In this document: one piece after another, positions 18,287 to 26,592 of the stretch
Numbering within the stretch: the stretch's first letter is position 1
Layout of the letters: the number at the start of each line of letters is the position of its first letter
Assembly (NCBI RefSeq): GCF_005925325.1
Contig: NZ_SRMP01000004.1
Span: 576,829 to 640,828 of the forward strand
Direction: 5' to 3'
DNA: 64,000 nt
Origin: Pedobacter helvus
Lineage (GTDB): Bacteria; Bacteroidota; Bacteroidia; Sphingobacteriales; Sphingobacteriaceae
Position numbers and translations under genes: made by a program
The notes under the pieces: generated by a model
Databases searched by the model: none
What the model saw: only the letters and a program-made list of their open reading frames with translations
What the model was told of the DNA's origin: nothing

Positions 18287-18404
18287 ATACCTCGCTTATC
18301 CCAGCGGCAACATCGCCACTGAATTCGAAAGCAAAGTTTCCAAGAAGCAAAATCTTTAATTGCGTAGTACCTAAGGACGTCCCTAAAGATTTTGATGAAA
18401 AACC

Positions 18405-19310
18405 TCACTGATAAGGCCTAAACTCATTTTCATCATCCAACTTTTTATTGAAGACCACACCCATCTCCTCGATAAACTTCGTCCTGCTCAATCTTTTCCG
18501 CTGACGGATCTCCGCCAGTCTCCGATAGGGCCTACCCAAATTCACCCCAAAAACCTCCTCCAGCACCTTTACGATATCAATAATATTAGCCTTCCCTTCA
18601 TTGAGCTGCCCCGTATAATAAAGCCCATAGGCCACTTCCAACAGATTGATGCTTTCCCCCGTCCATTTCAAACGCTTCGTCCCCACCTGTCCCATCGTCG
18701 CCGGTGCCAAACCATCCAATCCCAATAGCTGCTGCTGGATCCATGACGCCAGTTTCTCCAAGGCCATGAACTTGGCAAACAGGTAATCACCCTTGGTAGC
18801 AAAACTTGGATCGGGATCAGCTACATTAGGCACCAGGATACTGCCATCCTGAGCATTACTACGAAGAAAAAACAGCTCGTCCAACTCGCTTGCTTCCATC
18901 TTGTAATACTGGTAATGGAAATCATGCAAGCGGAAAAACCGCTCCACAGCCCTCAGCTCGCCCATCAGAAAGTTCCGTTTGCTCTCCTCCTTATCCCTAG
19001 GGATCCAAGACTCCACGCTGTATCGCTCAAAAGCATAAATTTTCCAGCAATAGAATTGCGGTTTGACCCGCTTAAAAAATTCAATCTCTTCCCGATCAGA
19101 GGAAAAAGGATTGGCCACTACGTAAGCCTTCAACTTCGCCAAGGAACCTTCGGCAGCACTGACTGTCTGTTTAAGTTTTTCAATAGGATTGAGCTCATCA
19201 AAGGCAATCCTGCCCAACTCGGATTCTAGCGCCTTCAGCCAATCTTGTACAACTGCTTCTGTCATCACAAAAAATCTAAATGAATACATCCCTAGCCTGT
19301 TCACTGGCAA
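18405..19310 (-). CDS. rteC: RteC-family regulator
   Basis: 301 residues (a start at 19265, MTEAVVQDWLKAL, is equally plausible). Helical throughout; residues about 215-301 contain WTGESINLLEVAYGLYYTG and the terminal RQRKRLSRTKFIEEMGVVF block typical of RteC. In CTnDOT, RteC activates the excision genes. Here it lies 118 bp upstream of the tra genes on the same strand, supporting the integrative-element origin of 7.5-19.3 kb. Confidence 0.85.
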   Translation of the reverse strand: MPVNRLGMYSFRFFVMTEAVVQDWLKALESELGRIAFDELNPIEKLKQTVSAAEGSLAKLKAYVVANPFSSDREEIEFFKRVKPQFYCWKIYAFERYSVESWIPRDKEESKRNFLMGELRAVERFFRLHDFHYQYYKMEASELDELFFLRSNAQDGSILVPNVADPDPSFATKGDYLFAKFMALEKLASWIQQQLLGLDGLAPATMGQVGTKRLKWTGESINLLEVAYGLYYTGQLNEGKANIIDIVKVLEEVFGVNLGRPYRRLAEIRQRKRLSRTKFIEEMGVVFNKKLDDENEFRPYQ

Positions 19311-19665
19311 CCTGTTACTCGGAATGAAAAATGGTAAAGATTATCTCATAGTTACTATCGTAGATCGCCGACACCACAAAATTAGGCTGGCGCAGCTGCC
19401 CGAAACAATGGCAAACCTCACAATCGTAAGCACCTAGAAAATAAAAGGCAACACGTGCCCGAAAAACAAAAAAATCGACAACGGCTGTGATCAACCTCAC
19501 AATATTGCAACAGAAAAACAACAAAAACGATGATCCCCAACCCCACCTCAAGGGCATCAAAAACTCCGCAAATGTCTCAAAATAAACAACAAAGAAACCA
19601 AAACACCAACAAACCCGTTATGAAACCAACATCGCCAACTATAGGAAACCCTTCATATAGCGCAT
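19311..19665. other. divergent intergenic region
   Basis: 355 bp between the RteC gene and the divergent Crp-like gene. It should hold promoters for both. No clear consensus box, RNA gene or strong repeat is visible. Confidence 0.35.
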
Positions 19666-20265
19666 ATGGAAACCAATGAAATTAATGAGTTGGATCTCCT
19701 AGAGGTCCTTAGCACTGTCGCGCCACTCTCCCTGGGCTATCAGGAGAGATTGAGGTCGCAACTTCGCCGGCAGCACCACCACTCCAAAACCATACTCCTT
19801 CGTCCAGGGGAAATCTGTCGGCGGATCTACTTTGTTAGCAGGGGATTGATCCGGGTCTATCACATCGATAGTTCAGGCCGCGAAAGGACCATTATATTTA
19901 TGGGACCCGGCGAGCTGGCCGTTGATATCGCCAGTTTCTATGATCAAATTCCGGCAACGGAATACCTAGAGACCGTTCAGGATACCGTTATCCAGTCACT
20001 TACCTGGAGCGAGCTCAACGCTTCCTATGCGGATTTTCCGGAAGGCAACTACATAGGAAGATTAATGAACCAGAAATATCTCATCAAAGCCGTCAACCGT
20101 AACATCGAGCTGATGACAGGCAACCTACAGGAAAGGTACGATTCACTGTTAAAGAATTATCCCAACATCGAACAACAGGCCAATCAGTCACAGATTGCAT
20201 CCTATCTGAACATATCAAGGGAAACCCTGTCCAGGCTCAAAAGTGGACAGCTTCGTCATCGCTAG
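19666..20265 (+). CDS. Crp/Fnr-family regulator 1
   Basis: 199 residues: a cyclic-nucleotide-binding-like beta barrel at about 25-120 (ILLRPGEICRRIYFVSRGLI, GPGELAVDIASFYDQIPA) and a C-terminal HTH (SQIASYLNISRETLSRLKSG). This is the Bacteroidetes Crp/Fnr type; the ligand is not predictable. Its last 29 bases overlap the convergent LytTR gene. Confidence 0.9.
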   Translation: METNEINELDLLEVLSTVAPLSLGYQERLRSQLRRQHHHSKTILLRPGEICRRIYFVSRGLIRVYHIDSSGRERTIIFMGPGELAVDIASFYDQIPATEYLETVQDTVIQSLTWSELNASYADFPEGNYIGRLMNQKYLIKAVNRNIELMTGNLQERYDSLLKNYPNIEQQANQSQIASYLNISRETLSRLKSGQLRHR

Positions 20266-21220
20266 CGCCAAGTCCGTCCTTACCATACAACCAGCCCTTG
20301 AACGTATGTGCCTTTCTCCGGGAGACAATCAATTTGATCCGCACCTTAAAAAGACAACTGACCCTGATCCGTCTTCCAGACAAGGGCTTGATCTCTGCCA
20401 CCGCCTTGCGATGTATGATCCACTTACGGCCGCCCCTAATGTAGTTTTCCCCATCCAGATCCAACATCGTAGCATCCAAAGATTTCAGCCAAATGCACCG
20501 CTTTCCGGCAAAATCCTTCTTCCAGACCTCCCCATTGTGCACATAGAACAGCGCAGCCTCGTCCTTGGCCATCTCCGCTTCCACATCAACTTCCGACGCT
20601 GAGGCCACCACCAGTGGAACCGCCTGGTACCTGATGGTTTCGACCTCGACAGGAACAAAGACCGGCACTTCGACAGGTACTTCCACCGGTACCTCGACAG
20701 GAACCTCGACCTCAACCCTCACCTGCTGCATAAAGAACAAAAGGTAAGCCAAGTTCACCAAGATCACAAAGAGTACCACAGGGAGAAAAACCTTATCAAA
20801 AAACGCAGTATCCAGTATCCAAAAACCATGAAGCCCAAATAAAATCGTTGCCAGCACCAGCTCTATGCCTAAAGTCAACAACACGCCGTAAAAGAACTGA
20901 AACCGAATCCATCGCCCATTCATCTCGCGGCCAGCGTATTTGGCATTCCCTAAGAAGCTAACGATATAGATGGCCAATACCAGGATAAAAGCAATGATCG
21001 AACTGTAAAACGTGGAACTCCAGAGACCTGGAATACGCAACAGAGCAGAAAACTTCTCAGGTCGACCATGGGTCACGATCGCAAAACCAGCAGCAAGAGA
21101 TACGCAACACATGAGCAATAAATTCCATCTGAAAAAGACGGAACGAAGATGGAGCATTATACGTTTGATCATAGCATCAAGAATTGAGATGACTAGGGCA
21201 GCGCTAAACAAGTTTAGCAA
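20237..21220 (-). CDS. membrane-bound LytTR-type regulator
   Basis: 327 residues. Four hydrophobic helices occupy the first 170 residues; a low-complexity linker made of repeated EVPV units follows (about 172-195); the C-terminal 100 residues are a LytTR-like DNA-binding domain (WIIHRKAVAEIKPL, VSRRKAHTFKGWL). Similar membrane-LytTR proteins act without a separate kinase. A pair of direct repeats at 21298-21331, just upstream of its start, fits the geometry of a LytTR operator. It overlaps regulator 1 tail to tail. Confidence 0.85.
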   Translation of the reverse strand: MLNLFSAALVISILDAMIKRIMLHLRSVFFRWNLLLMCCVSLAAGFAIVTHGRPEKFSALLRIPGLWSSTFYSSIIAFILVLAIYIVSFLGNAKYAGREMNGRWIRFQFFYGVLLTLGIELVLATILFGLHGFWILDTAFFDKVFLPVVLFVILVNLAYLLFFMQQVRVEVEVPVEVPVEVPVEVPVFVPVEVETIRYQAVPLVVASASEVDVEAEMAKDEAALFYVHNGEVWKKDFAGKRCIWLKSLDATMLDLDGENYIRGGRKWIIHRKAVAEIKPLSGRRIRVSCLFKVRIKLIVSRRKAHTFKGWLYGKDGLGASDDEAVHF

Positions 21221-21297
21221 AAAGTGAACATTTCAACCAAGAACCTAACAAATCAGTTACAATCGAAAACTGGAATGTGCAAAAAAGTCACATTTTG

Positions 21298-21331
21298 ACC
21301 ATTCACAAAATTGCTATGTACCATTCACAAA
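21298..21331. promoter_or_regulatory. candidate LytTR operator (direct repeat)
   Basis: ACCATTCACAAA occurs at 21298-21309 and again at 21320-21331, a 22-bp period or two helical turns. A looser copy, ATCATTCACTAAA, starts at 21393. LytTR proteins bind 9-bp direct repeats (like ACAGTTNAG) about 21 bp apart, and this repeat resembles that consensus. It lies between the LytTR gene and the divergent 134-residue gene. Confidence 0.5.
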
Positions 21332-21416
21332 TTCAGCACCCGAATCCTTCGCCACCTTCCTCAACCCCATGCTAACTTGGCTATTGACATTTATCATTCA
21401 CTAAAATCAAGAAAAC

Positions 21417-21821
21417 ATGGAAAAACAAACTTTTGATGAAACCGGACTTCAGAATCTACTGAACGAACTCTACGCCCTGCCCAACCAAGAGCTAAGTGAA
21501 CAGGCATTCGCCTTGCGAAATCAGCCCAAACTCTGGATCTACGGCCACTTCGAACTCGACAGCGACCAAACGTCCTTTCTACAGCACATGCCCAACTCGG
21601 CAGCGGATTTCCTGGGACAACAAGGTGGATTTGCCATTGAGAACCGTTTGCCCGTAACGATCAATAAGATCCACTCACCAAAACGCAGCAGTGGAGAAGA
21701 GCCCAAACAGGACAAGATCTTCAAGCCGACAAGTAACCTCTCCGTCGAAACAGACAGCAATGGTATCTCCACCGCCGGCGGCACCTTGATCCTAGAGATC
21801 ACGTACCATGACCAACCATAG
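21417..21821 (+). CDS. hypothetical protein downstream of LytTR site
   Basis: 134 residues, soluble, no signal peptide (MEKQTFDETGLQNLLNELYA). The central segment contains a polar KRSSGEEPKQDK stretch and the C-terminus reads as beta strand (AGGTLILEITYHDQP). No family recognised. It begins behind the candidate LytTR operator and precedes two Crp-like genes. Confidence 0.75.
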   Translation: MEKQTFDETGLQNLLNELYALPNQELSEQAFALRNQPKLWIYGHFELDSDQTSFLQHMPNSAADFLGQQGGFAIENRLPVTINKIHSPKRSSGEEPKQDKIFKPTSNLSVETDSNGISTAGGTLILEITYHDQP

Positions 21822-21861
21822 CTCGACATTAAGATCAAATGATAATATAAAACTGAATATT

Positions 21862-22488
21862 ATGGAGCGGAAACTGATTGCACAACATATCCAGCGCATC
21901 GCCCAGTGCGACGAGGAAGACAGCAGACAATTTGCGGAATTGTTCAAACCCTACGCCATCAAGAAATGGGGCGTAATGGAAGTTGGTCAATCGCACTTCC
22001 GCTCCATGTTTTTTGTCTATTCGGGAATGTTAAAGCTCAGCCATAGCACTATAGATACACAAACGAAAATCGAAACCCGCACAAAAACACTCGGAATATA
22101 CCAACCTAACGATGTATTTTTCTTTCCTTTCGGAAATGATCCTGAAAGTGTCCGTTACAGCCTCCATGCCATGAGCCCAAGCCAGCTTTTCGTGGCAGAC
22201 TATTCCGCTATTGAAAGCTTGATCAAAAGCAGTCCCAACATGATCAGACACTACCTCTCTCTCGGCGAGCATTACGTTAAACAGACCTTCCACCATGTGG
22301 AACTGCTACAACAAGCCACCGCCCAAGAGCGATACGAAAAGCTCAAAAGACATTTCGGAAAACACTTCTTCCTCATCCCAAGCGAATATAAAGCTTCCTA
22401 TATGGGCATCAGCAGAAAGCATCTATCCAGAATCAACAATGCCTACCTCAGGAAGAAGAAAGAAGTATCTACCGGGACAGACCAATAA
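21862..22488 (+). CDS. Crp/Fnr-like regulator 2
   Basis: 208 residues from the ATG at 21862 (MERKLIAQHIQRIAQCDEED), preferred over 21808, which overlaps the preceding gene. An N-terminal cNMP-barrel-like domain (FFVYSGMLKLS, YQPNDVFFFPFG) and a C-terminal HTH-like segment (YMGISRKHLSRINNAYL) place it in the Crp/Fnr superfamily. Confidence 0.8.
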   Translation: MERKLIAQHIQRIAQCDEEDSRQFAELFKPYAIKKWGVMEVGQSHFRSMFFVYSGMLKLSHSTIDTQTKIETRTKTLGIYQPNDVFFFPFGNDPESVRYSLHAMSPSQLFVADYSAIESLIKSSPNMIRHYLSLGEHYVKQTFHHVELLQQATAQERYEKLKRHFGKHFFLIPSEYKASYMGISRKHLSRINNAYLRKKKEVSTGTDQ

Positions 22489-22504
22489 AAAAAGTTTACG
22501 CAAC

Positions 22505-23092
22505 ATGAACAGCTCCCCTAACCAGATCAATCAACTATTGATACTACTTGACAGCTGGGTCCCTTTGTCCCAAGCCTTCAGACAGGAACTCTCCAACAGC
22601 ATGCAACTTCAACTTGTAAGTGCCAGGCAGCAACTGAACACTAGCGGACGACACCTACTCCACGCCTGGTACAGCGTTGATTGTTGGGTTACCGAACAAC
22701 GGCTTACCGAAGCTGGAAAGTCGGAAGTATCCGCTATCTATGGACCAAATACGATTTTTACCGATATCAATAGTTTCCTCAAAGGCGAAACCTCTCATAA
22801 ACAACTTATAGTCATCCATGGAAGTACCCTACTCAAAATTGACCGGCAGCAGTTTAACCTGCTCAGGGCCTATCCGGAAACCCCACTGCTGCTGGAACAC
22901 TACCTACTGCTCAAACAGGCCAGTGACCAATGGCGCCTTGACCTGTTAGCGCTGCCCGACTACCAGAAATTCAACCGCTTTGCCTCATCTTATCCAGTGG
23001 GCCAGCTCCCCGGAATACTGTGCGCCTCGTTCCTCCGGATGACCCCATCCCGCTACAGCGCCGCAAAGAAATTATATAACCGAAGCAAATAA
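22505..23092 (+). CDS. Crp-like protein 3, degenerate
   Basis: 195 residues from the ATG at 22505, 16 bases after the previous stop. The open frame extends back to 22295 but that part only shadows regulator 2. The barrel-like domain (RHLLHAWYSVDCWVTEQ, YGPNTIFTDINSFLKGE) and the terminal LPGILCASFLRMTPSRYS resemble Crp-like proteins, but ligand-binding residues look eroded. Probably a diverged regulator. Confidence 0.75.
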   Translation: MNSSPNQINQLLILLDSWVPLSQAFRQELSNSMQLQLVSARQQLNTSGRHLLHAWYSVDCWVTEQRLTEAGKSEVSAIYGPNTIFTDINSFLKGETSHKQLIVIHGSTLLKIDRQQFNLLRAYPETPLLLEHYLLLKQASDQWRLDLLALPDYQKFNRFASSYPVGQLPGILCASFLRMTPSRYSAAKKLYNRSK

Positions 23093-23193
23093 CGCTCAAG
23101 GAATTTCATTTCTATCCCATGGGATATTTTTTTATCAAAATCAGTCATGAAATTTGAGTAAGCAAATCAAAACCAACAAGCAAGTCTTTAATA

Positions 23194-23673
23194 ATGAACC
23201 ACCTGAAAGACAACTATCGAAATAAAGCGATTGTAGTAAATACCATCTGCACACTGTACTTCCTGCTTTTCCTCTATGCAGCAGCTAGCAAACTGATCAG
23301 TTATGACAAATCCGAGCTACAGCTTGCCAAGTCACCGATTACTACCGATTATGCCAGCACCCTAGTTTGGTTGGTGCCAACCACAGAGATCATCATCGCC
23401 ATCCTATTGATCCCAAGCAAAACCAGAACACTTGCCCTTTATGTCGCCCTTGCAATGATGTCCATGTTCAGCGCCTACATTTATGCCATCCTCAACTACA
23501 GCAGCTCCATTCCCTGTAGCTGTGGCGGCGTACTCGAGAACCTTGGCTGGGACGAACACCTCCTCTTCAACATCTTCTTCATGATCCTCGCCGTCCTCGC
23601 CATATTATTAACAACAGACATACACGAAAACAAAATACTTCCAGACCACAAACAGGAACCCATTCCTGTCTAA
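23194..23673 (+). CDS. MauE/DoxX-type redox membrane protein
   Basis: 159 residues with four hydrophobic helices (ICTLYFLLFLYAAASKLI; LVWLVPTTEIIIAILLI; LYVALAMMSMFSAYIYAIL; LLFNIFFMILAVLAILL) and a conserved CSCGG motif at about 110-114 before the last helix. This matches MauE/DoxX-like proteins, which pass electrons across the membrane for disulfide chemistry. It heads a three-gene run with a small Cys-containing peptide and a membrane-anchored protein. Confidence 0.88.
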   Translation: MNHLKDNYRNKAIVVNTICTLYFLLFLYAAASKLISYDKSELQLAKSPITTDYASTLVWLVPTTEIIIAILLIPSKTRTLALYVALAMMSMFSAYIYAILNYSSSIPCSCGGVLENLGWDEHLLFNIFFMILAVLAILLTTDIHENKILPDHKQEPIPV

Positions 23674-23748
23674 AGATATTTATTGGCCAATGAATAAGGA
23701 GCAACCGAAAACCTTCAACAGAGTAGGTAAACTAAAAAAACAAAAAAC

Positions 23749-23991
23749 ATGAAAAAAGTATTTTTCGCTGCGGTATTCGCAGTAGTAGCCATTGCGGGAG
23801 CATTTGCTACCAATTCAAAAAAAGCGGTTCAAACTGGGAATTTCTATTCTCAAAATTCAAACACCCAGGACGTAATTTGTGATGCGGGTCCATCGCTTTG
23901 TTCGTTATTCTACGAACAAGCGTGGGACAAACCAGCCGATGACATCACGCGTCAACCTGTAAACTTAGAGGAATACGAACACTCTAATTAA
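23749..23991 (+). CDS. small exported peptide, DUF6520-like
   Basis: 80 residues with a signal peptide (MKKVFFAAVFAVVAIAGAFA) and a mature segment of about 60 residues holding just two cysteines, in CDAGPSLC (Cx6C). This is the pattern of DUF6520-family peptides of Bacteroidetes, often placed beside MauE-like genes. It could form one disulfide in the periplasm; function is unknown. Confidence 0.8.
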   Translation: MKKVFFAAVFAVVAIAGAFATNSKKAVQTGNFYSQNSNTQDVICDAGPSLCSLFYEQAWDKPADDITRQPVNLEEYEHSN

Positions 23992-24037
23992 CCTTAACAA
24001 CTGGGATCTAAAAGATCCCAGTTAAAATTCCTACACC

Positions 24038-25102
24038 ATGAAATTTAAGATATTCTGGATAACCCTCACCATATTTTTGAGTACAGCCGTGGTCCTATCA
24101 ATAGGATATCATGACCAGGTCGAAAATAAAAACGGCTTTAACAGAAAGCTCAGCTCATTAAAAATAGATCTTGAAACGGTGACCGTACTGCCCTCAAACT
24201 ACTTCTATTTTGCAGGAACGAACCAGGACCAAATCTATCTGAAAGACATCAAACAAAATAAGTTGATTGGCATCGACAAAAACTTAAAGGCATACAAAGC
24301 AATTGACATCAGCGAGAGCTTAGCATACCATTCTTTGCCCAAATCGAAATTGAACATCTATGTAAGCCAAGAAAAGATCTTCATCAATAATCGACGAGGA
24401 GCAGTTAGCACCATAGATCTCCAGGGTGGAAATATCAAAACATTCAAAAACCCAGCAATCAGGTTTGACCAATCATTTGCCATTCGACCAAATGAACTCG
24501 CTATAAGACAAACCCTAATACAAGATAAACATCTTTCTAGGAGCATCAGTCTGATCAACCTAGATACCAAACAGATTTCCAACAGTTATCCATTGGAGAA
24601 ACAAATCGATGGTTACTTCTGTACAGATGGTCTCCTTCAAATTGACACAATATCGAAACAATCATTTTATATGTATTTCTACAGGGGGTCTATCCTTGCA
24701 CTCGACAGTAATCTTAAGCTAGGCTACACGATCAAAACCATTGATACCATAAAAGCCGCTAAGATGCAGCTTACAGATATAGTCAAAGAAAATAGCATAA
24801 TCACTCAGAAAAATCCTCCCAAAACGGTCAATCGGAATTTTTTCCTTGACGGAAATCACATTTACATCCTTTCAGCCCTTAAAGCGGACAATGAGACCTA
24901 TAGCAACTTTAGGCATCATCAGGTCATAGATGTATATCAGCTAGAAAATAGGAAATACCTGTTCAGTTTCTATATCCCCAAGTTTAAAGAAGAAAAAGTA
25001 AGGGAAATACGAAAATTGGGCAATCAACTCTTCGTAATCTCTGGCACTCATCTTCTAAAGTATTCCATTGAAGGGGGCAACAAAATGCCCCACTCCGATT
25101 AA
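24038..25102 (+). CDS. membrane-anchored propeller-like protein
   Basis: 354 residues with one N-terminal helix (FWITLTIFLSTAVVLSIGY) and an extracytoplasmic domain of recurring beta strands with aromatic and Asp-rich turns (FYFAGTNQDQIYLKD, GYFCTDGLLQIDT), suggesting a beta propeller as in the BF3164/6-bladed types. It follows the peptide gene by 46 bases. Its stop overlaps the stop of the convergent TlpA gene by four bases. Function unknown. Confidence 0.8.
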   Translation: MKFKIFWITLTIFLSTAVVLSIGYHDQVENKNGFNRKLSSLKIDLETVTVLPSNYFYFAGTNQDQIYLKDIKQNKLIGIDKNLKAYKAIDISESLAYHSLPKSKLNIYVSQEKIFINNRRGAVSTIDLQGGNIKTFKNPAIRFDQSFAIRPNELAIRQTLIQDKHLSRSISLINLDTKQISNSYPLEKQIDGYFCTDGLLQIDTISKQSFYMYFYRGSILALDSNLKLGYTIKTIDTIKAAKMQLTDIVKENSIITQKNPPKTVNRNFFLDGNHIYILSALKADNETYSNFRHHQVIDVYQLENRKYLFSFYIPKFKEEKVREIRKLGNQLFVISGTHLLKYSIEGGNKMPHSD

Positions 25103-26592
25103 TGAGCTAAAAGTTCTTTGATACTTCTCTTAAGCTCGTCCATATTATTTCCTTTATTTTCAAAGATTTTACCATCTTTATCAATCAGCAACATAAAGGG
25201 CAGCGCTTGGATCTGGTAATGCTTATTGAATGGATGGGCTACTCCCAATGCTCCAGTACTCACATTCAGGTATTCCCTCGAAGTGTAAATACCCTTACCA
25301 ATGTTTAGTTTCCAACTTTCCCTTTTATCCCCATTATTGATCGACAGATAGACAAAATTTGGATTCGCCTTCAAAGCTGGCCAAACCTCCCTATGAAACT
25401 TCTCATGGAAAATCGCACACCATGAACAGGCATTCGCCCAGATATCCAGCAGTACCACCTTTCCTTTCAAATCCGAAATCGCGATCTGCTTACCATCAAT
25501 ATCTATAAAGCTAGCATTAAAAACAGGTTTTCCCTTGGCCAAACGTAGTTTATCTGAATATAGTTTCTTGGTATAGGGTGTCGTCATATACTTCTCCCCT
25601 TCTTCCATCAGCGAATCCAGACTATTCGAAGAGCTTTTAAAAACACTCAGCAAACCCGTATTTCCTAAGAACAGATTGGCCAATAATCGTTCACGTACCA
25701 TACCAGTATACCTAGTCTTTAAGTTCATATACAAGCGTTCAGAGTAGGTAGACAAAGGCGCATCGCTCATCCAAACCTCAACGGCTTCCTGCCATCCCAA
25801 ATTGAAAAGATAATTTCCTGCGTGGATCATCAAACTATCTTGAGGATATTTGTACTTCGCTTTCAAAGCGTTGAAATTACCCCTGATCAACTGCTGATCA
25901 GCTTTGTCCGAATAAAGTTCCAAATATCCCCGTTGTATTCTAGACCAAAACTCGAATAGATTTCCATGGGCATAATTAATCACTTTTCTATCCTTCTCCG
26001 TTAACCTGGATCTATTGAGAATTGATTGTTTCTCCTTTTCATGACTATCTACCAGTTCATTCAACAGCTTAAGGTTATGTTTCAGCTCTTTATTTGCCAA
26101 TATGCCCTCCGCCCTTTTTTGTGAACAAGCTGTCAGCAAACTATCCAAAGCATTGGCTACATTGTACTTCTCAGCACCTCTGCCATCAAACTTAGCTTTA
26201 AGATCAAGTCCCTCCCTTACGATGTCCATCCGTATGGAATCCTCTGGATAAACCAGGTAACCGTCATTGATCCTTTCACTCCGGTTCTTGTGGCGAATGA
26301 GCACTAATATTTTGACAGGCTGGTCAAAGTGCGGAAGTCTGAAAGAAAACCGACCTTCCTTGTCCGCCACGGCAAGTATCTTGGTCGTCACCACTCCTGT
26401 TGGCGTAAAGGGTTTCTTGTAGCCAATGGATAGGGTATCGGGTTTACCATCGAACCTATTGTTTTTAATCGTTCCATGAAAAACAGGTCGCTTTAACTCT
26501 TGGGAGGCGGCTGAAAACCTACCTAGACATAGCGAAAAAAGTGTCAGGCAGCCTACAAAAAGCTGATTGAATATGGGTTTAGTAACCTTCAT
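25099..26592 (-). CDS. TlpA-like thiol-disulfide oxidoreductase
   Basis: 497 residues from the ATG at 26592, which opens a good signal peptide (MKVTKPIFNQLFVGCLTLFS) and overlaps the SusD stop by 14 bases; 26619 is less likely. The N-terminal two thirds is a DUF4369-like or helical region; the C-terminal thioredoxin fold (about 360-497) carries the active site C389-S-W-C392. CSWC is a variant of the usual CxPC. Probably reduces or rearranges disulfides of substrates of the adjacent SusCD pair or of the peptide system. Confidence 0.9.
   Translation of the reverse strand: MKVTKPIFNQLFVGCLTLFSLCLGRFSAASQELKRPVFHGTIKNNRFDGKPDTLSIGYKKPFTPTGVVTTKILAVADKEGRFSFRLPHFDQPVKILVLIRHKNRSERINDGYLVYPEDSIRMDIVREGLDLKAKFDGRGAEKYNVANALDSLLTACSQKRAEGILANKELKHNLKLLNELVDSHEKEKQSILNRSRLTEKDRKVINYAHGNLFEFWSRIQRGYLELYSDKADQQLIRGNFNALKAKYKYPQDSLMIHAGNYLFNLGWQEAVEVWMSDAPLSTYSERLYMNLKTRYTGMVRERLLANLFLGNTGLLSVFKSSSNSLDSLMEEGEKYMTTPYTKKLYSDKLRLAKGKPVFNASFIDIDGKQIAISDLKGKVVLLDIWANACSWCAIFHEKFHREVWPALKANPNFVYLSINNGDKRESWKLNIGKGIYTSREYLNVSTGALGVAHPFNKHYQIQALPFMLLIDKDGKIFENKGNNMDELKRSIKELLAH

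Noticed and set aside
8400..18300. Possibility that the tra region is a plasmid replicon
   Set aside because: No replication or partition gene; RteC and DUF3945-like content indicate an integrated element.
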